A stretch of DNA of 64,000 nt, from contig LR746265.1 of the NCBI GenBank assembly GCA_902729315.2, forward strand, positions 6,249,892 to 6,313,891, read 5' to 3'. The DNA comes from Spirodela intermedia (taxonomy: Eukaryota > Streptophyta > Magnoliopsida > Alismatales > Araceae). Each line of letters starts with the position of its first letter. The stretch's first letter is position 1. This document shows positions 43,078-55,285 of this stretch, piece after piece. The position numbers and the translations under genes are program-made. The notes beneath the pieces were generated by a model. That model was not told where the DNA came from. It ran no database searches and worked only from the letters and a program-made list of their open reading frames with translations.

Positions 43078-46000
43078 TCATGGGACATTGTCTTACCTAA
43101 GGATGATAATATAAGAGGGTGGAGCATGTGAGTGGGGTCGAGTGTATATTCCAAATGCGATGGACTGCACCCCGCAACATATGCAGGAATTGTGGGGGGG
43201 AGGGTTCAGACGACGCCACCGTTACGGTCAGTTCTAGGACTTGGTTGCTTCCGGGCACCATATGCCACCTCGGCCGCTGGCGGGGGAAACATACAGACCG
43301 CCGAAGCCGCTGATTCGCCGGCAGCGGTAGCACCGTGGAAGGGAACCGAGCTGGCTTGGCGCAGAGGCGAGCTACTGTGGGGAAGTTGAGTGGAGCCCAA
43401 GAAAGATTCGAGGGGCGAACTCAATTCTCGGCTCCCCGAAGTTATTCCCCCACTGGTCTCTGTTTCCTCCGGGGCGGCCTCGGCACTTGCGGTATTTGTG
43501 TGTTCCCCTTGTCCCTTTAAAAACACTTTTGCGTTGTAACAGCATGGCGGGCGGGTCCGACCGAACCAGAGGAATAATGAACCCTTCTCATGACGGTGGG
43601 GGCCTACGGCAGTCCTCAACCACCGCCACCAGTCGCCGGAGCAGGAGAAGGCGGAGGCGGAGGAGGAGGAGGAAGAGAACTGGCCTGGGAAATGCCTTGG
43701 CCCCGTTCCCTTGGGATCAACTTGTTCTTTGACTCTTCCGCCGGAATTTCTAACACCCGGTATCATACCGGCCACCCCCTCTCGGCTTAAACAATTCGCG
43801 GCTCTCGAGGGTGCGCGACTATGAATAGTTTAAGGCTGGTGCACCCTAAGTCGGCCTCAAAGGTCGCCCAACCAACGGTCGAGAGGGAATCTAGCCCTCT
43901 AGGTTTATTGGGTCTAATTTGCCATGACGCAGTTTTTTACTTCTCCCCCTCCGCCCCATCCTCATCGCCCACTCGTCCGACACGGTTCGCGGCGTCCCGT
44001 CCCCTTGAACCCATCAGCCATAAGACTGGATGGATTAATTCCAAGAATGAGCACCGCCAACTGAGTGCGCCGCTGCGCTGACGGCGCCACCCATCTCACC
44101 CTCGACTCTGCGATCGACCGTGTTGCAGGCACACCTCGGCGGGGCGCGTGTCTTTCAATCAACCGGAAGAGAGGAACAGAGTTTGGGGGGTTCGTCGTCG
44201 TTGAGATTGGCGGCACGGCGTACCGCCGAAGGGGGAAGCATGTGCGCCCACGCGACTCTGTGAACGGTAGCGGAGGAAATAAATAATTCCCGGTGGAATC
44301 GTTACGCTTCGTCGGGGTTTGATGCCGAGTCCCTATCGGCGACCCAACCCTTCTGATCTATCCGATCCTCTCGCCGCGTGAGAACTCCCCGCGGGCGAGG
44401 CGCCGTCCACTGACATCATTCACTCGGTGGATGCCGATACGGCGCAGCCTCGGTGGTCGACAGGGACGGCTCCCGCCCTCCTGCGGCTGCGAGCTGCGCC
44501 GCGGCCCTCGCTAGGTAGAATCTCCTCGCGTGGGAGACACAGGCACCGCCTGTCGGCTCGGACAGGGGCGTACTTCTGGACGTGAAGGCGGTAGGAGGAT
44601 GGAAGGACTAAGCACCCCATGAGGCCCTGATCTTCTAATTGAGCGATCGTAAAGGCTAAACTTGACGATCTTCTTCTTCATTAATCGGGAATTTCATTGA
44701 ATTCGACTACCAAGGTGTTCTTAGAAAACGCGCAGGTAGTAAATGCTTCACGTCCATGTGGAGCCAGACATGCCCGGAAATCCTCGGCTCGGGATCCGAC
44801 GGAAAAGGTAATCGCGGAAGAGGGACGTCATGTCCGGCCGGTGACGAGGTTCTGATTTGCTGATAAAACGGCGGCCGACGGCGAAGGCTGCGCCCGCGAA
44901 TTAGGTAGATGACTTCGGCCCCAGTGCACCAAGGCGATTATCGGAGGTGGGAGGACGGGTTCGGACTACGTTAACGCACCCCCACGTGAGAGACGGAGGA
45001 AACCAAGATGAGAGAGATAAAGAGAGAGAAGACTATGAGGCATGTCGCGTGGCAGCCGGCAGGAGACGTGGGCAACGGCGGCGGCTTTGACTGGAGGCCT
45101 TGTCGGCCAATTGACATCGTCCACCTGCTCGGCATCTCCACGCGGTAGGAGGAACAGTTCCCATCGATCGGTACATCTATCAGATTATTGACCTTTACAG
45201 ATTAAAGTTATATGCTTTTTGTCAACCCCATTCATTAAATTAGGATTTTCTGTGCTCCTTTTGTTTCGTGTAGTTTAACACAATGTCGACGACTTCGTAC
45301 TCCGACATTAGAAAAGCTTATCAGCCATTGCCCTTCTATTATTACTCCGCGAGAGGTCACACAGATCCCGACGTTCTCGTTCCACTCCACCGCTGTGCCT
45401 CCGGCGGAGCGGCTCTCGGCCGATCGGCCGATCGGACGGGACAAGGGAAGGAAAAGAAATCTCCAGCTCACGTCCTCCCACTGGCACGTTTTCTTTAATC
45501 CATGCCCGCTCGACATACTATTTTAGGGCTCTTGTTCTCCGGTGGGTGCGCATTTGATGCCGCAGAATAAATATGTACGCAGATAGATGAGGTGGAGAAG
45601 GAAAATCTGTCTGCGCTTGAGATGATTTATCGCGCCGTCATAAACTACGCCGAGGATCGATCGGCGGGTTGGCTGCGCCTGCACGATTATCGCTCGTCAA
45701 AAACGAACAACTCCGACCAAGCCAGTCGCATTCTCCCCGCCTCCTCTCTGTCGCCCTAGGTGAAGCCCCCAAAGTCAAGAAATCCGACGCGAGGAAAACG
45801 GCTCACCCTGATCAACGCGAGGCACGTTGAGGCAGCAATCAAAACACCGACATACTCGAGACGGCTGGCACCATGGACTCGGGGTAAACCACACGCCACC
45901 TGAGAAAATACGACTACCACCTAAGATGAGGAAGCATGGTGACGGAGGAGACGACCGGAGGCCGGTCCCCGAAACCCTACCCTTTAAGGTCTAGAGCCGC

Positions 46001-48516
46001 CTCCTCTCAACATCAGCTTTTCCCTGTCTGGCCCAGTTTTCGGTCCAGGCCACGTGCAACCTGGTGCATCCCATTCTACCTAACATGGCCCCTCCTCCGT
46101 TCTCCGTTCAATTGTCAACGGTAGAACCAGAGGTCGACCTCTAGCCGGAGCCCAGTCCGTTGGCAGGAAGCTTCCCACTTGGAAATGAGATGAACATAAC
46201 CTCTCTTCTCGGCCGACTGGGGGGGCCTCGGGCGGCGAAGTCGGAGCTGATCCCGATGGGCCGCGGCTAAGACTATCTGCGCAGGGGAAGCTAGCGAAAG
46301 GGATTGGACGCTAGGCTTTCCAAATCAATAATCAAGCGTCAGCCAGCGCCGCCGTGCATTGGCGTTGAAAAAGAGAGAGGGCGGCGCACCGACCCACGCC
46401 GGAGCCCGGGGCCCCACGCGGCCGTACCTTGAAGGTGCATGATGGCGACGTGGACCATTGTCATCACGGGTCCTTCAGACCTTCGAGGGGCGGGCTCGGC
46501 CCATTTGACCTCAAAGACACCATGGTCTTCCTCATGAACAGTGAACTTCCGGCCTTCACTGGTTCGGCATGTATGGACCGCCACCGAGACCCCTCCAATC
46601 CAGTACCTCGAAGAAGACACTCGTTAATACAACCCATTTAATATACGGGCCTACTCCGACGATGTAGTGGGTTGGGACGACACGCTCCTTACAATATTTC
46701 AGAATCCACGGTTCTGTTACTTAATTTCTCAACCGCCCCGATCGATCATGCGACGTAGTAAACGAGTGTCATGCAGTCGATGGCCGCGAGGAGGGAGGAA
46801 GCTATCCTCCAGGGGTGGCCTCCAGATTCTATGAAGGACGGGCAAGAAGACTCTCCAGTCGGAAGAGGGAGCTACACAGAAGGGGAGACTGTAAAGGGGA
46901 TGTCTTCGTCCCGTGCCGTCTCGGCGCGTCGTTTTCTCGTTACGGCCTCCGCAAGGAAGGGCTGGTCATGATAACTTGGGCATGACGTCAAGGAAAGGAA
47001 CAGATCTCGAATAGGAATTCTTCGGCGGAGAGGAGACCACACATGTCGTGCTACGAATCCGGGGAGGGTGAGGAAAGGATGGCCCTTTTGACCCGATGCC
47101 GCCCTCCCTCTCGAAGCATTCAGTGCCGTGCCAATCGCCGCGGTCGTCGCCGCCGCAGTAAAAAGGGTTTGCTGGGATTTAAGCTGGCATGTCAGCCAAG
47201 CAACAACATGTTGGCAAGTTCGCTTGCACCCCTCTCTCCCTCTCTCTCTCTCTCTCGCGTTGCCCACGGTTTTGGCAGAGGTGTCTGAGCGCTGACCTGT
47301 GAAAGAAGATGAGGCGGGGGACCGCCGGCGGGGAGCGCAAGGACACACGATTCCTATCCGCAGTGACTGCACATAAACCAGGCGGAGACGGAGAGAGAAC
47401 GCGGCGCTCACCTCACCATGTTGCCGACTCCGACGGCCGATTACGGCGCCCACGCTCGCCGGGGGTCCGGTCACCGGGGGGGAAGCAAGGGGTCAAACAG
47501 AGGGGCTGACGGGGAGCCGACACGGCCCTCAATCATGCCCTCTCTCGTGATGTCACGACCCACGCTGATCTCCGGGCGAGGAGCCCCACATGCCCACCGT
47601 CCACGGGGAGGGCGACGACCCCGCCCACGCCCACTGGTTTCTACCTTCCGGTATTTGAACCAGGAGGTCGGCGGCCCAACCCATCACGTAATCATCAAAT
47701 CCTCGCCGGGATGGCAGAAGGAAGGGGTTGAAGAAGAAGGAGATGATGGTGAGGAAGAGGCCCTTAGATTATAGAGGCCGGCCTGCATTCAGTGCGGCAG
47801 TTTTCCAACCATGAAAACTCGTCAGCAGGGTGGAAATGAACACAACCATGGGGAAGAACCCTACCCTAAAAAGTGCACGGCATTGAGGGCGTTGAGGTGG
47901 TTGGTCTGGACCCCCCCTTAAATGTGGGCTCTGCCCAGATTCTCCTCTCCTCCTTCCTACCTAATCTATTATTATTCGTTGCGGAGGAGCTGCCATCCTA
48001 TTGTGCAATTATGGAGGGTAGAGGAGGGTGCTAGCCCCCCCTCCCTCCTCCTGGTCTTCGTCCTCATCAAACCTGCATGAGAACGCAGCAGTTAGACGGC
48101 ACCCGCGTCCTCTCTCTCTCTCTCTTTCTCTCTTATTATCTGCCCACATCCTCGCTGCGTCACTCCTGGGAAGATGAAGGCCGCAGAGAGCTGAATTCAA
48201 CTTCCAGTTTCTTAGAAAAAGGAGGAAAAACAGACGCAGATTACAGGTCAACGGGGATCGTCGGTACCCACGTGCCGCGGGAGAGGCAACACCGGCTAAG
48301 GAGACGTGAGTTGCGGGGAAACTTAGGAGGGGGGGACTTCCATCCAAGGGTTCATCCTTCGTGGTTGTCGGGGACAGGAATAACAAGAAAGTCAAACGAC
48401 CGGCAAAATCAACGGCCCCAAGGACGAACTTGCCGTGCAACTTCCGGCATCCTTATCCGTCCCCCCCGGATCCATCCAACCGTTGATACGACCACCTTGA
48501 GTGAGATGGAGAAGAA

Positions 48517-48518
<2 letters not shown>

Positions 48519-48559
<41 letters not shown>
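48519..48559. repeat. (CT)n microsatellite
   Basis: About 40 bp of uninterrupted CT, 360 bp beyond the stop codon of the RS41-type gene (GA on that gene's sense strand). Confidence 0.9.
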
Positions 48560-48562
<3 letters not shown>

Positions 48563-48864
48563 TGATCACAGAGGCCCATTATCTGGATAGCGCCATCTCC
48601 ACGATTCCAGATCTAATAAACCATGGGCAACTAAAACAGGGAGGGAAGCCAGCCGAGAGATCCTGTTCCCAGGCACATTAAAAAGGAAGGAAGGGGATGT
48701 TCCAGCACTCGAAGTGCATTTTCCAAGCGCAGAGAACAAACAAAAATCCAGGACCGGAATCACTAAAACGTACTTGGAAGGTCCCGACTTGGCGGCCCCA
48801 CTAGGGAGATCTCTCCTCTCTCGCAGGGGACCGGCTGCACACCAAAACAACAGACGAACGATAG

Positions 48865-48906
48865 TGAAGAAGAAGAAGGAGAAGAAGAAGAAGAAGAAGA
48901 AGAAGA
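48865..48906. repeat. (GAA)n microsatellite, CTT on the RS41 sense strand
   Basis: GAA repeats with one GGA interruption, starting 10 bp past the RS41-type stop codon. In that gene's 3' untranslated region it reads as CUU repeats, a type of pyrimidine tract bound by PTB-like proteins. Confidence 0.85.
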
Positions 48907-48915
48907 TCATCCTAG

Positions 48916-51240
48916 TTAGTACCTTGGGGATCTCTGGTAGGCGGGGCTGTCGCCTCGGCTGTAGCTGGGGCTGCGTCTCTGCTCGGGCTTGGAGTAGGGG
49001 CTCGGGCCGCGGCCGTAGTCGGGACTGGCCCGCTCGGCTCGGCCGTAGGGGCTGTGGGATCGCCCCCGGTCGCGGCTCCTGTCGGGGGACCAGTCCCGGC
49101 CCCTCCGGTCAGGGCTGTACCCGCCGCCGTTCCTCTTCTCGTCGTCGTCGCGGATCGCGTACTCCACCGAGATGACCCGGTCCATCAGCTTGCTGCAGCA
49201 GACGAGAAGCAATCAGAAAGAAGAAACCAATGAAAACAGATTCATATTATTTCCCAAGAGCCTATCCACATCGGGTGGTGTGCATGATGATTCCATGAAA
49301 TTTAAAAGCGCATAAAAAGGCAGCAGAGAGGAAGCAAAGCCCGCAGGTCCTCTTACAAGAAACTAATAATTCTAAACGAATTGGGGTGAGACCACCGTTG
49401 GGTGTCTTGAATGGGATTGAAATCTTTCTAGAATTGATGGGGGTTTTGCTTGCATGATTGGAGAATGTGGGTGCGTCCATGGCTAGCTCCCAAGATTCAG
49501 TGGAGAGATGACGACGTAAAGGTATATGGCGTAGAAGAATTTTCCAGACCTCATGTTTGTCGCCTCCAAGGCCTTTGTGGCATCCTCCAGCGACTCGTAT
49601 TGAATGAAGGCAAAGTTTCTCCTGATCCTTATGTTGGAGATTTTCCCGTACGGGTCGAAGTGCCTCTCCAGGTCCCGGCTCCGGGTGTTGATCGGGTCGA
49701 AGTTAATCACAAACAACGTCTTCGAAGGGCGCACACTGGACGAGCTCCTCCTCGAGCTTCCAGACCGCCTTCCACCGCGTTCTTGCTGCGAGATCGAGAA
49801 ACATACAATATTTTGCATTAAAACGAAGGGAAAAGACTGGTCGTGGGAGATTCAGTGGGAGGTCAAACCTTCGTCCACTCAACCCGGAGCCGCCGACCCT
49901 GTCTGCCGAACTCTGTTCTGTCTAGCCCGCGGATGGCATCCTCCGCGTCTCTTTCATCGTCCATGTATACAAAAGCGAACCCTGTTCGATGCAGCAGCAG
50001 GGAAGGTGTCAGCTTTAGTTCCTGGGGAAATCTCTCTATCTAGTTGATGAAACTCTCGCGTGAAGGACCCAAAAGCATAAGCCAGCCCTCATGGATCAAT
50101 TAGAAAGAAAAAGAAAATTACACCCATCACATCAGCGAAAGGGATTCAGAACTATCAGGAACAGACCTGCCGCCCAGGACTAAATGGTGTCAGGGAACAA
50201 TTATCCAATAGGGTGACTCGTGTTTGGCCATCAAACAGAGGAAGCTCGCGCCATTGTTCTCCAGCCTGGCCGTGAGTTCGACATGGAAAATGTCTGAGTT
50301 TTGAGGCTGGGCCAAGGACGTGAGAAATGGAAGACAACGGTGTCTTGGGGGGGGAGTTCCATGTGGATCACATGCCATTGTGGATTGCAGATCAAGTCAG
50401 CCCTTCTGTGACACACAAGGAAATGGAGCTCGTGCACGGGCAGGAAAGGAAATGTGCAGAGAGACCAGCCAGGAAGAGCATGCAAGCTCCGAAAAATCCT
50501 GCGCCAAAGAAACGGTTGAGTACAGGGTCACCCTAAAAAAATGCTGCATTGTTAAACTTAATCCTGAATCCTGATCCCTGTCGAAATCCACAAGAGAACG
50601 TCTATCTCCCCATATTGCCATGAAATCGTTGCACAAGTTCTATGAAGATTGATGCAGTTAAAATGATATCACACCCGCAGAAGATAAAGAGCTCAACAAA
50701 CAAACACTGCATAGCATAAACAAAATCCTGCCAGACCAACACATCACGCAATAATACTGATGTCGGTCTATAATACATAAGGTTGGCAAATGACGGTCTT
50801 GAATTTTACAAAAAAACTTAATATATTAATCACGAGTCAAACTGATGTCGATCGTATGATGTTGAGTAAAAAACCAACGCAGGGTCTTTAGATCAGTCGT
50901 GCCCATTTTCGCCTTCCGTGATGGCAAGATAACAGGCTCAGGCTCGGGTTGTTGTCATCACAGCATGACTACCCAAGAAAATAATGACGATAACAACAAA
51001 ATTTAAACGATAATTGAAGGTTGGAATTACAGTATAAGTGGCAAAAAAAAAACACCAGTAGTTGCATTCCAAGTGGCGAAATAAAAGGAGATCATAACCA
51101 GAATTAAATACGCGTATAAACCAAATAGGCTAACCTGACTTCAAATCTACACGATCAACCTTTCCATATCTGCTGAAAGCTCGTTCAAGATCTGAATGAC
51201 GAGCATCATACTCAAGGTTGCCACAGAAAATGGGCTTCAT
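48916..51240 (-). CDS. SR splicing factor of the RS40/RS41 type, two RRMs plus short RS tail, 4 coding exons, 243 aa
   Basis: Coding exons in transcript order: 51240-51135, 49981-49869, 49785-49550, 49192-48916; 732 joined bases. SR proteins bind exonic enhancers and recruit spliceosome parts in the nucleus. RRM1 starts at the N-terminus ([49 protein letters not shown]); RRM2 at about 95-175 has [20 protein letters not shown] and [19 protein letters not shown], then [20 protein letters not shown]. The tail has several SP/RS pairs ([29 protein letters not shown]). MKPIFCGN and the [10 protein letters not shown] stretch fit RS40/41 better than RS31. The tail is about 100 residues shorter than in Arabidopsis RS40/41, closer to the rice members. 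The 1.15 kb intron after exon 1 is the place where this subfamily typically has alternatively spliced stop-containing exons. Confidence 0.92.
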
Positions 51241-51271
51241 ATTGGCGTCAAAGTAGTTACAGTAGATGCGC

Positions 51272-52713
51272 CTGAGATTAAAATGGAAGAAAAGTGTAAA
51301 AATAGTCCACAAGAAAATAAGAACTGTCAAAGTGGAGCAAAATCTTCTTAGTCTACCTAAAATAAAGTGTTCTTTGCAAAAATGAGTTCAAAGCCAATAA
51401 ATCAGAAATTTAAGTGATTACCATCCTGCCACATTTTCTACAAAATAATTCAATTAAACAAACTGTTTAGAAAGACAAGAAACGTGTATCATATCTCAAG
51501 CACATTTCTTTTTCTCTTAATGCTGACAATATCTTAGCCTAGGTATTTTAAAATACATAGGCATTTTTAACATCACATATTTAGCTTGATGACGATAATA
51601 CCCTGAAGCAGGCATTTCAAAGTTTCTGACACACGACCTTAATTTCATTTTCTTCTGAAAAAAACGGTCACTTCATTTTAAATACCTATTCACAGGCATG
51701 ATTCTTCTATGTCAATTGTCATGGTACTACAAGCAAATTCCAGCACTTGAGATTTCAGCCAAGAATTTTCCAGTTGTTACCGCTCTCAGCAGACAAGACG
51801 CGGCTCCTTGACTGCCACCAAAAGTTTACGCAGTTGGCATTCACCCATCAGCATTAACACATCTCCCATGTTAGCAGATAGATAGTGACCAAGAGCTGAA
51901 ACTGACAGCTTATGTGCAAAGTTTCTACTTCCCGATTACCCTCTTACCCATTTTTGGGAAAATCCTATCTGATGTATGCAATATATGTGCACACATACGT
52001 ACACACAATTTTCTCACATCATATCAAACACAGCGAAAGATCAAAGTAAGATCGTGTCCAGATCAGACAATCTCTCAAGAATCTGCTGATCAGAAATAAA
52101 TTTAACCCAAGTTTTTGTTTGTGTGAGAGGGAATGAAATCAGCTGCTACAAACGATGAATACAATGATTTAGAAAGTTTCCGAATTAATAAATGTAGGAC
52201 ATGAAGGGGACCATAACCAAACTAGGAGCGAGAACGCAGTTCAAATGCTCAGAACAATTCATAGACAGGAGAAGAATATCTGCACTACAAAAGTAACAGA
52301 GCTGCGAGGGAATTCGGCGTTTTCATTAGCTGGATAAATTTCGAAGTTAAGCAGCAAAAGAAATTGCTTCTGGTCACAATCACGAAGAGATATGCATCCT
52401 TAATCTAAAATCTGCATGATTAATACATTGGAATCAATAAGCAACTCTAGTTAGCCAGATACCATTCCTATCAGAACTTTTTTTATTTTCCTTGGTAGTG
52501 TTCTAATGTTTCAAATTAAAATTGACTCAGTTTTTTATGTATAGTTTCTATTCTTTAACTTCTAGTAGAAATCACACGTTTATTTAATATGCCGCAACCT
52601 CAGATTTATTAAAAGTCATTTTTTCTTCACTCGGTACTCTATTGCAGATACTAAATAAATTTCCAAGGACATAGTACAAAAGTATTATTATTTTTGCACT
52701 GCCTTTGAGAGGG

Positions 52714-52771
<58 letters not shown>

Positions 52772-54312
52772 TAATGTCACGAAATCAAACATTAAAATAA
52801 GCTCTACTCGGAAAATGTAGCCCAGTTGACCAGACCAAATTGACGAAAACCACGTAAAAAAATATATATATATCTAGTCGCTGCCAAAAACTGTAGCCTG
52901 GAGATGTTTAACCCCCGAAAATCTCCATCCCGGAACAGGTCCTGTGAGATTTTACACTATCTACTGCTCGAATTTCAAAAAAAAAAAATCTTCACGCATA
53001 AAAACCATTATACAACTCGTGAGAATTTACTAAGACAAACATACAACGAAAAAGCTACAGCATGTCGTCATAATTTCACAATGTCACATGGGCGGTCAAT
53101 ATCGTCCATGAAAAGAACCTACTACAAAACGATCGAAACTATTACACTGGGCTGGTGGTCGATGTAGAAGAGTTCCTTTAGAATCTGTAAACGAGACGCC
53201 CAAAGTAGATCTTTGTAAGCAAACAAAAAGAGACAGCACGAAAATACCTTCCGTCTTTTAATGAAAAGTTTAAATAAGCATAGAGTATTCATTCTAGACA
53301 TACAGACTACAGGATTTCACCGAATAGCATACGTAGATATTACGTTTTTCGATTTTTCAGATCGTCTATTACCATCAAATGATTCATAGAGCATTAACAT
53401 AATTTTACAAGTGACTCTTCCGCTATTGATGACTGTTGCAAATGACCATTGACTTCCAGTGGGTCAGTAGGGATAATGATGTCCCCCCAAAATCTCATCC
53501 ACGATACTTTCTACAGCATTTGATATATCTCATGAAATATCAAAAGTGATTTTATAATCCAACCTAAACAGCGTTCACTGGTATTGTGCATAACATCTCC
53601 AAAATTTCTGCTACTTCTCATTTCATAACTAGGGAGTGAATCCCAGACTAACCTCCCCACGAATTTCAGTCTTCCCAGTGCACAACAGCATACACTTCAT
53701 CTGTAAAGGTAGACTTCTGATTGAGAGCAACTTATTTCAGCAGACAACCTAAAACAAACTTCTCTTTTTCTACTCCTTCCAACTATCAAGTAAAACAAAT
53801 CCTCAAATATGATAAATAGGTTCATCAGATTCCTGTGCAATGTGTCTATACTCACCGGTCAAAATCTACGAGCTTTATTCTTCTCCTAGTATTTCTTTGC
53901 CCGAAATGGAAACCTAGACTGACAAATTTAACCCACGAATTCCAACCGTACAAGCACAATATGTTTTGAACAACAAGAGACATGTACTTCACTAATGTAG
54001 ACTATGATGAGCAAACCGATCACTTAGAGGTCAGAGAAATTAAACCTCCCTTTCCCAGTCTCTTCCAATTGCCTATTTATGGTCGCGCAATCAACACCAA
54101 ACAATGAATACTACGACTACAAAAGCCCAACGATTGTATCCCCAAATCAGATCTACGCTTCGGGCGAGGAAATTCAGAAGATGAGGAAAGTTCCCACGCT
54201 TACCTCGAGGGATTCGAGAGAAGAACAAAGACGAAGCAAAACAGTGAAAAAGAGGAGAAAAATCCTCATGTGCACACGAATTCGGCACAGGCCTTCGAGG
54301 GAGTGCGTTACC
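51272..54312 (-). other. Large intron in the 5' leader of the RS41-type gene
   Basis: On the minus strand a leader exon ends CCCCTCCGTTTCAG and a donor GTAACG follows (54312/54311). The acceptor CTCAG lies at about 51273, 32 bases upstream of the ATG at 51240. The 3.0 kb between is AT-rich, contains the (TAA)n tract at 52714-52769 and no coding sequence. Leader introns are common in plant SR genes and often enhance expression. Confidence 0.65.
52714..52769. repeat. (TAA)n microsatellite
   Basis: About 18 uninterrupted TAA/ATA units inside the RS41-type leader intron. Confidence 0.95.
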
Positions 54313-54366
54313 TGAAACGGAGGGGAAGGCCAGGTACGGCAGGGCGGGGTTGACGGAGATAAGAGG

Positions 54367-54375
54367 AAACCCTAA
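54367..54375 (-). promoter_or_regulatory. Telo-box in the leader exon of the RS41-type gene
   Basis: AAACCCTAA on the plus strand (TTAGGGTTT on the sense strand), within the predicted leader exon. Telo-boxes are enriched near the 5' ends of plant genes for translation and RNA processing. A TATTTATT box lies further upstream on the minus strand, near 54488-54497. Confidence 0.5.
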
Positions 54376-54499
54376 ATCCTCGCAGACGACGGGGAAGGAT
54401 TTGTCGGAGACATTGGGGGTGCAGTGAGGCTACTTAATTACCCTGTATCAGACGACGTGAGCACGAAATTCAATGCGGTCCCACGGCGACAAATAAATA

Positions 54500-54749
54500 C
54501 CCTATTGAAGACTGCCACGTTACATGTGGGACCCAATCCTCCACATACGACGGCCTGCGGTTAGAAATCCCGATTGGCCGGAGTGGATAGGTTTATACGT
54601 CCAAGCCCAGCCCAACTACGCCGGCGTTGACCCAGACCCTTCTAAAATAGATGTCGGCCTGCGGGCCCATGCACTCTAGTAGTCAACGCCCCAGGGGCAG
54701 ACCCGGGCCAGCCCGAGCCCCGATATCTTCGTTAGGGGGTGAGAGAGTC

Positions 54750-54792
<43 letters not shown>

Positions 54793-55285
54793 CCGTTATG
54801 CTTTGTAAGCCCTAAATTCGTTGACCTTACAATTTTTTTCTAAAATTATTGCAGCAAGAGTTTCATGTCCCCCAGGTGACGAGCTGTCTGCGTCGGGCCG
54901 GGCTTGCTCTCTGGACTCTCAGATTGTCCGGCCCAAAGCTCATTTCCCACGGGCCTCCCTCCGGCACCGGGCCGTTTCATTTGGGTCGTCGGGCTTGGCG
55001 GCGTTCGGGCAGGGCCCAGCGCGCTGGTGCTGATTGATTATTATTGTACCGACTAATTACCCCGTGACAGAACGGACAACGGCGGCGGCCCCGAGTCGGA
55101 AGCTTCTCCAGATCTGAGAAGTTCCCACTGCCCCCGCGGGGAGTCGTTTGACTTCGCCGTTGGAGTCAACTCCCTGTGGGTGGGTCTCCGTGATCTTCCC
55201 CGTGTTGAATACAATCTTTAATATCGATGAGTATACAGAGTATGATCAGAGAAGAAGAGAGTAGAATTTACAGAGGGGACATGAT
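54500..55285. other. Spacer between RS41 promoter and the dehydratase-like gene
   Basis: GC-rich noncoding DNA with a (GA)n tract at 54752-54789 (CT on the RS41 sense strand, 250 bp upstream of its likely start). No gene is seen. Confidence 0.5.

Larger units (their letters stand above)
42320..48860. other. 6.5 kb gene-poor GC-rich spacer
   Basis: I recognise no gene. Microsatellites lie at 43014-43073 (GATA-like start then pure GA), 47238-47261 (CT), 48109-48133 (CT) and 48519-48559 (CT). Several G-rich or C-rich runs occur. Open frames on both strands are Arg/Gly/Pro-rich and lack any domain; a minus-strand frame at 46339-46620 is less biased but is also unrecognised. Confidence 0.45.
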
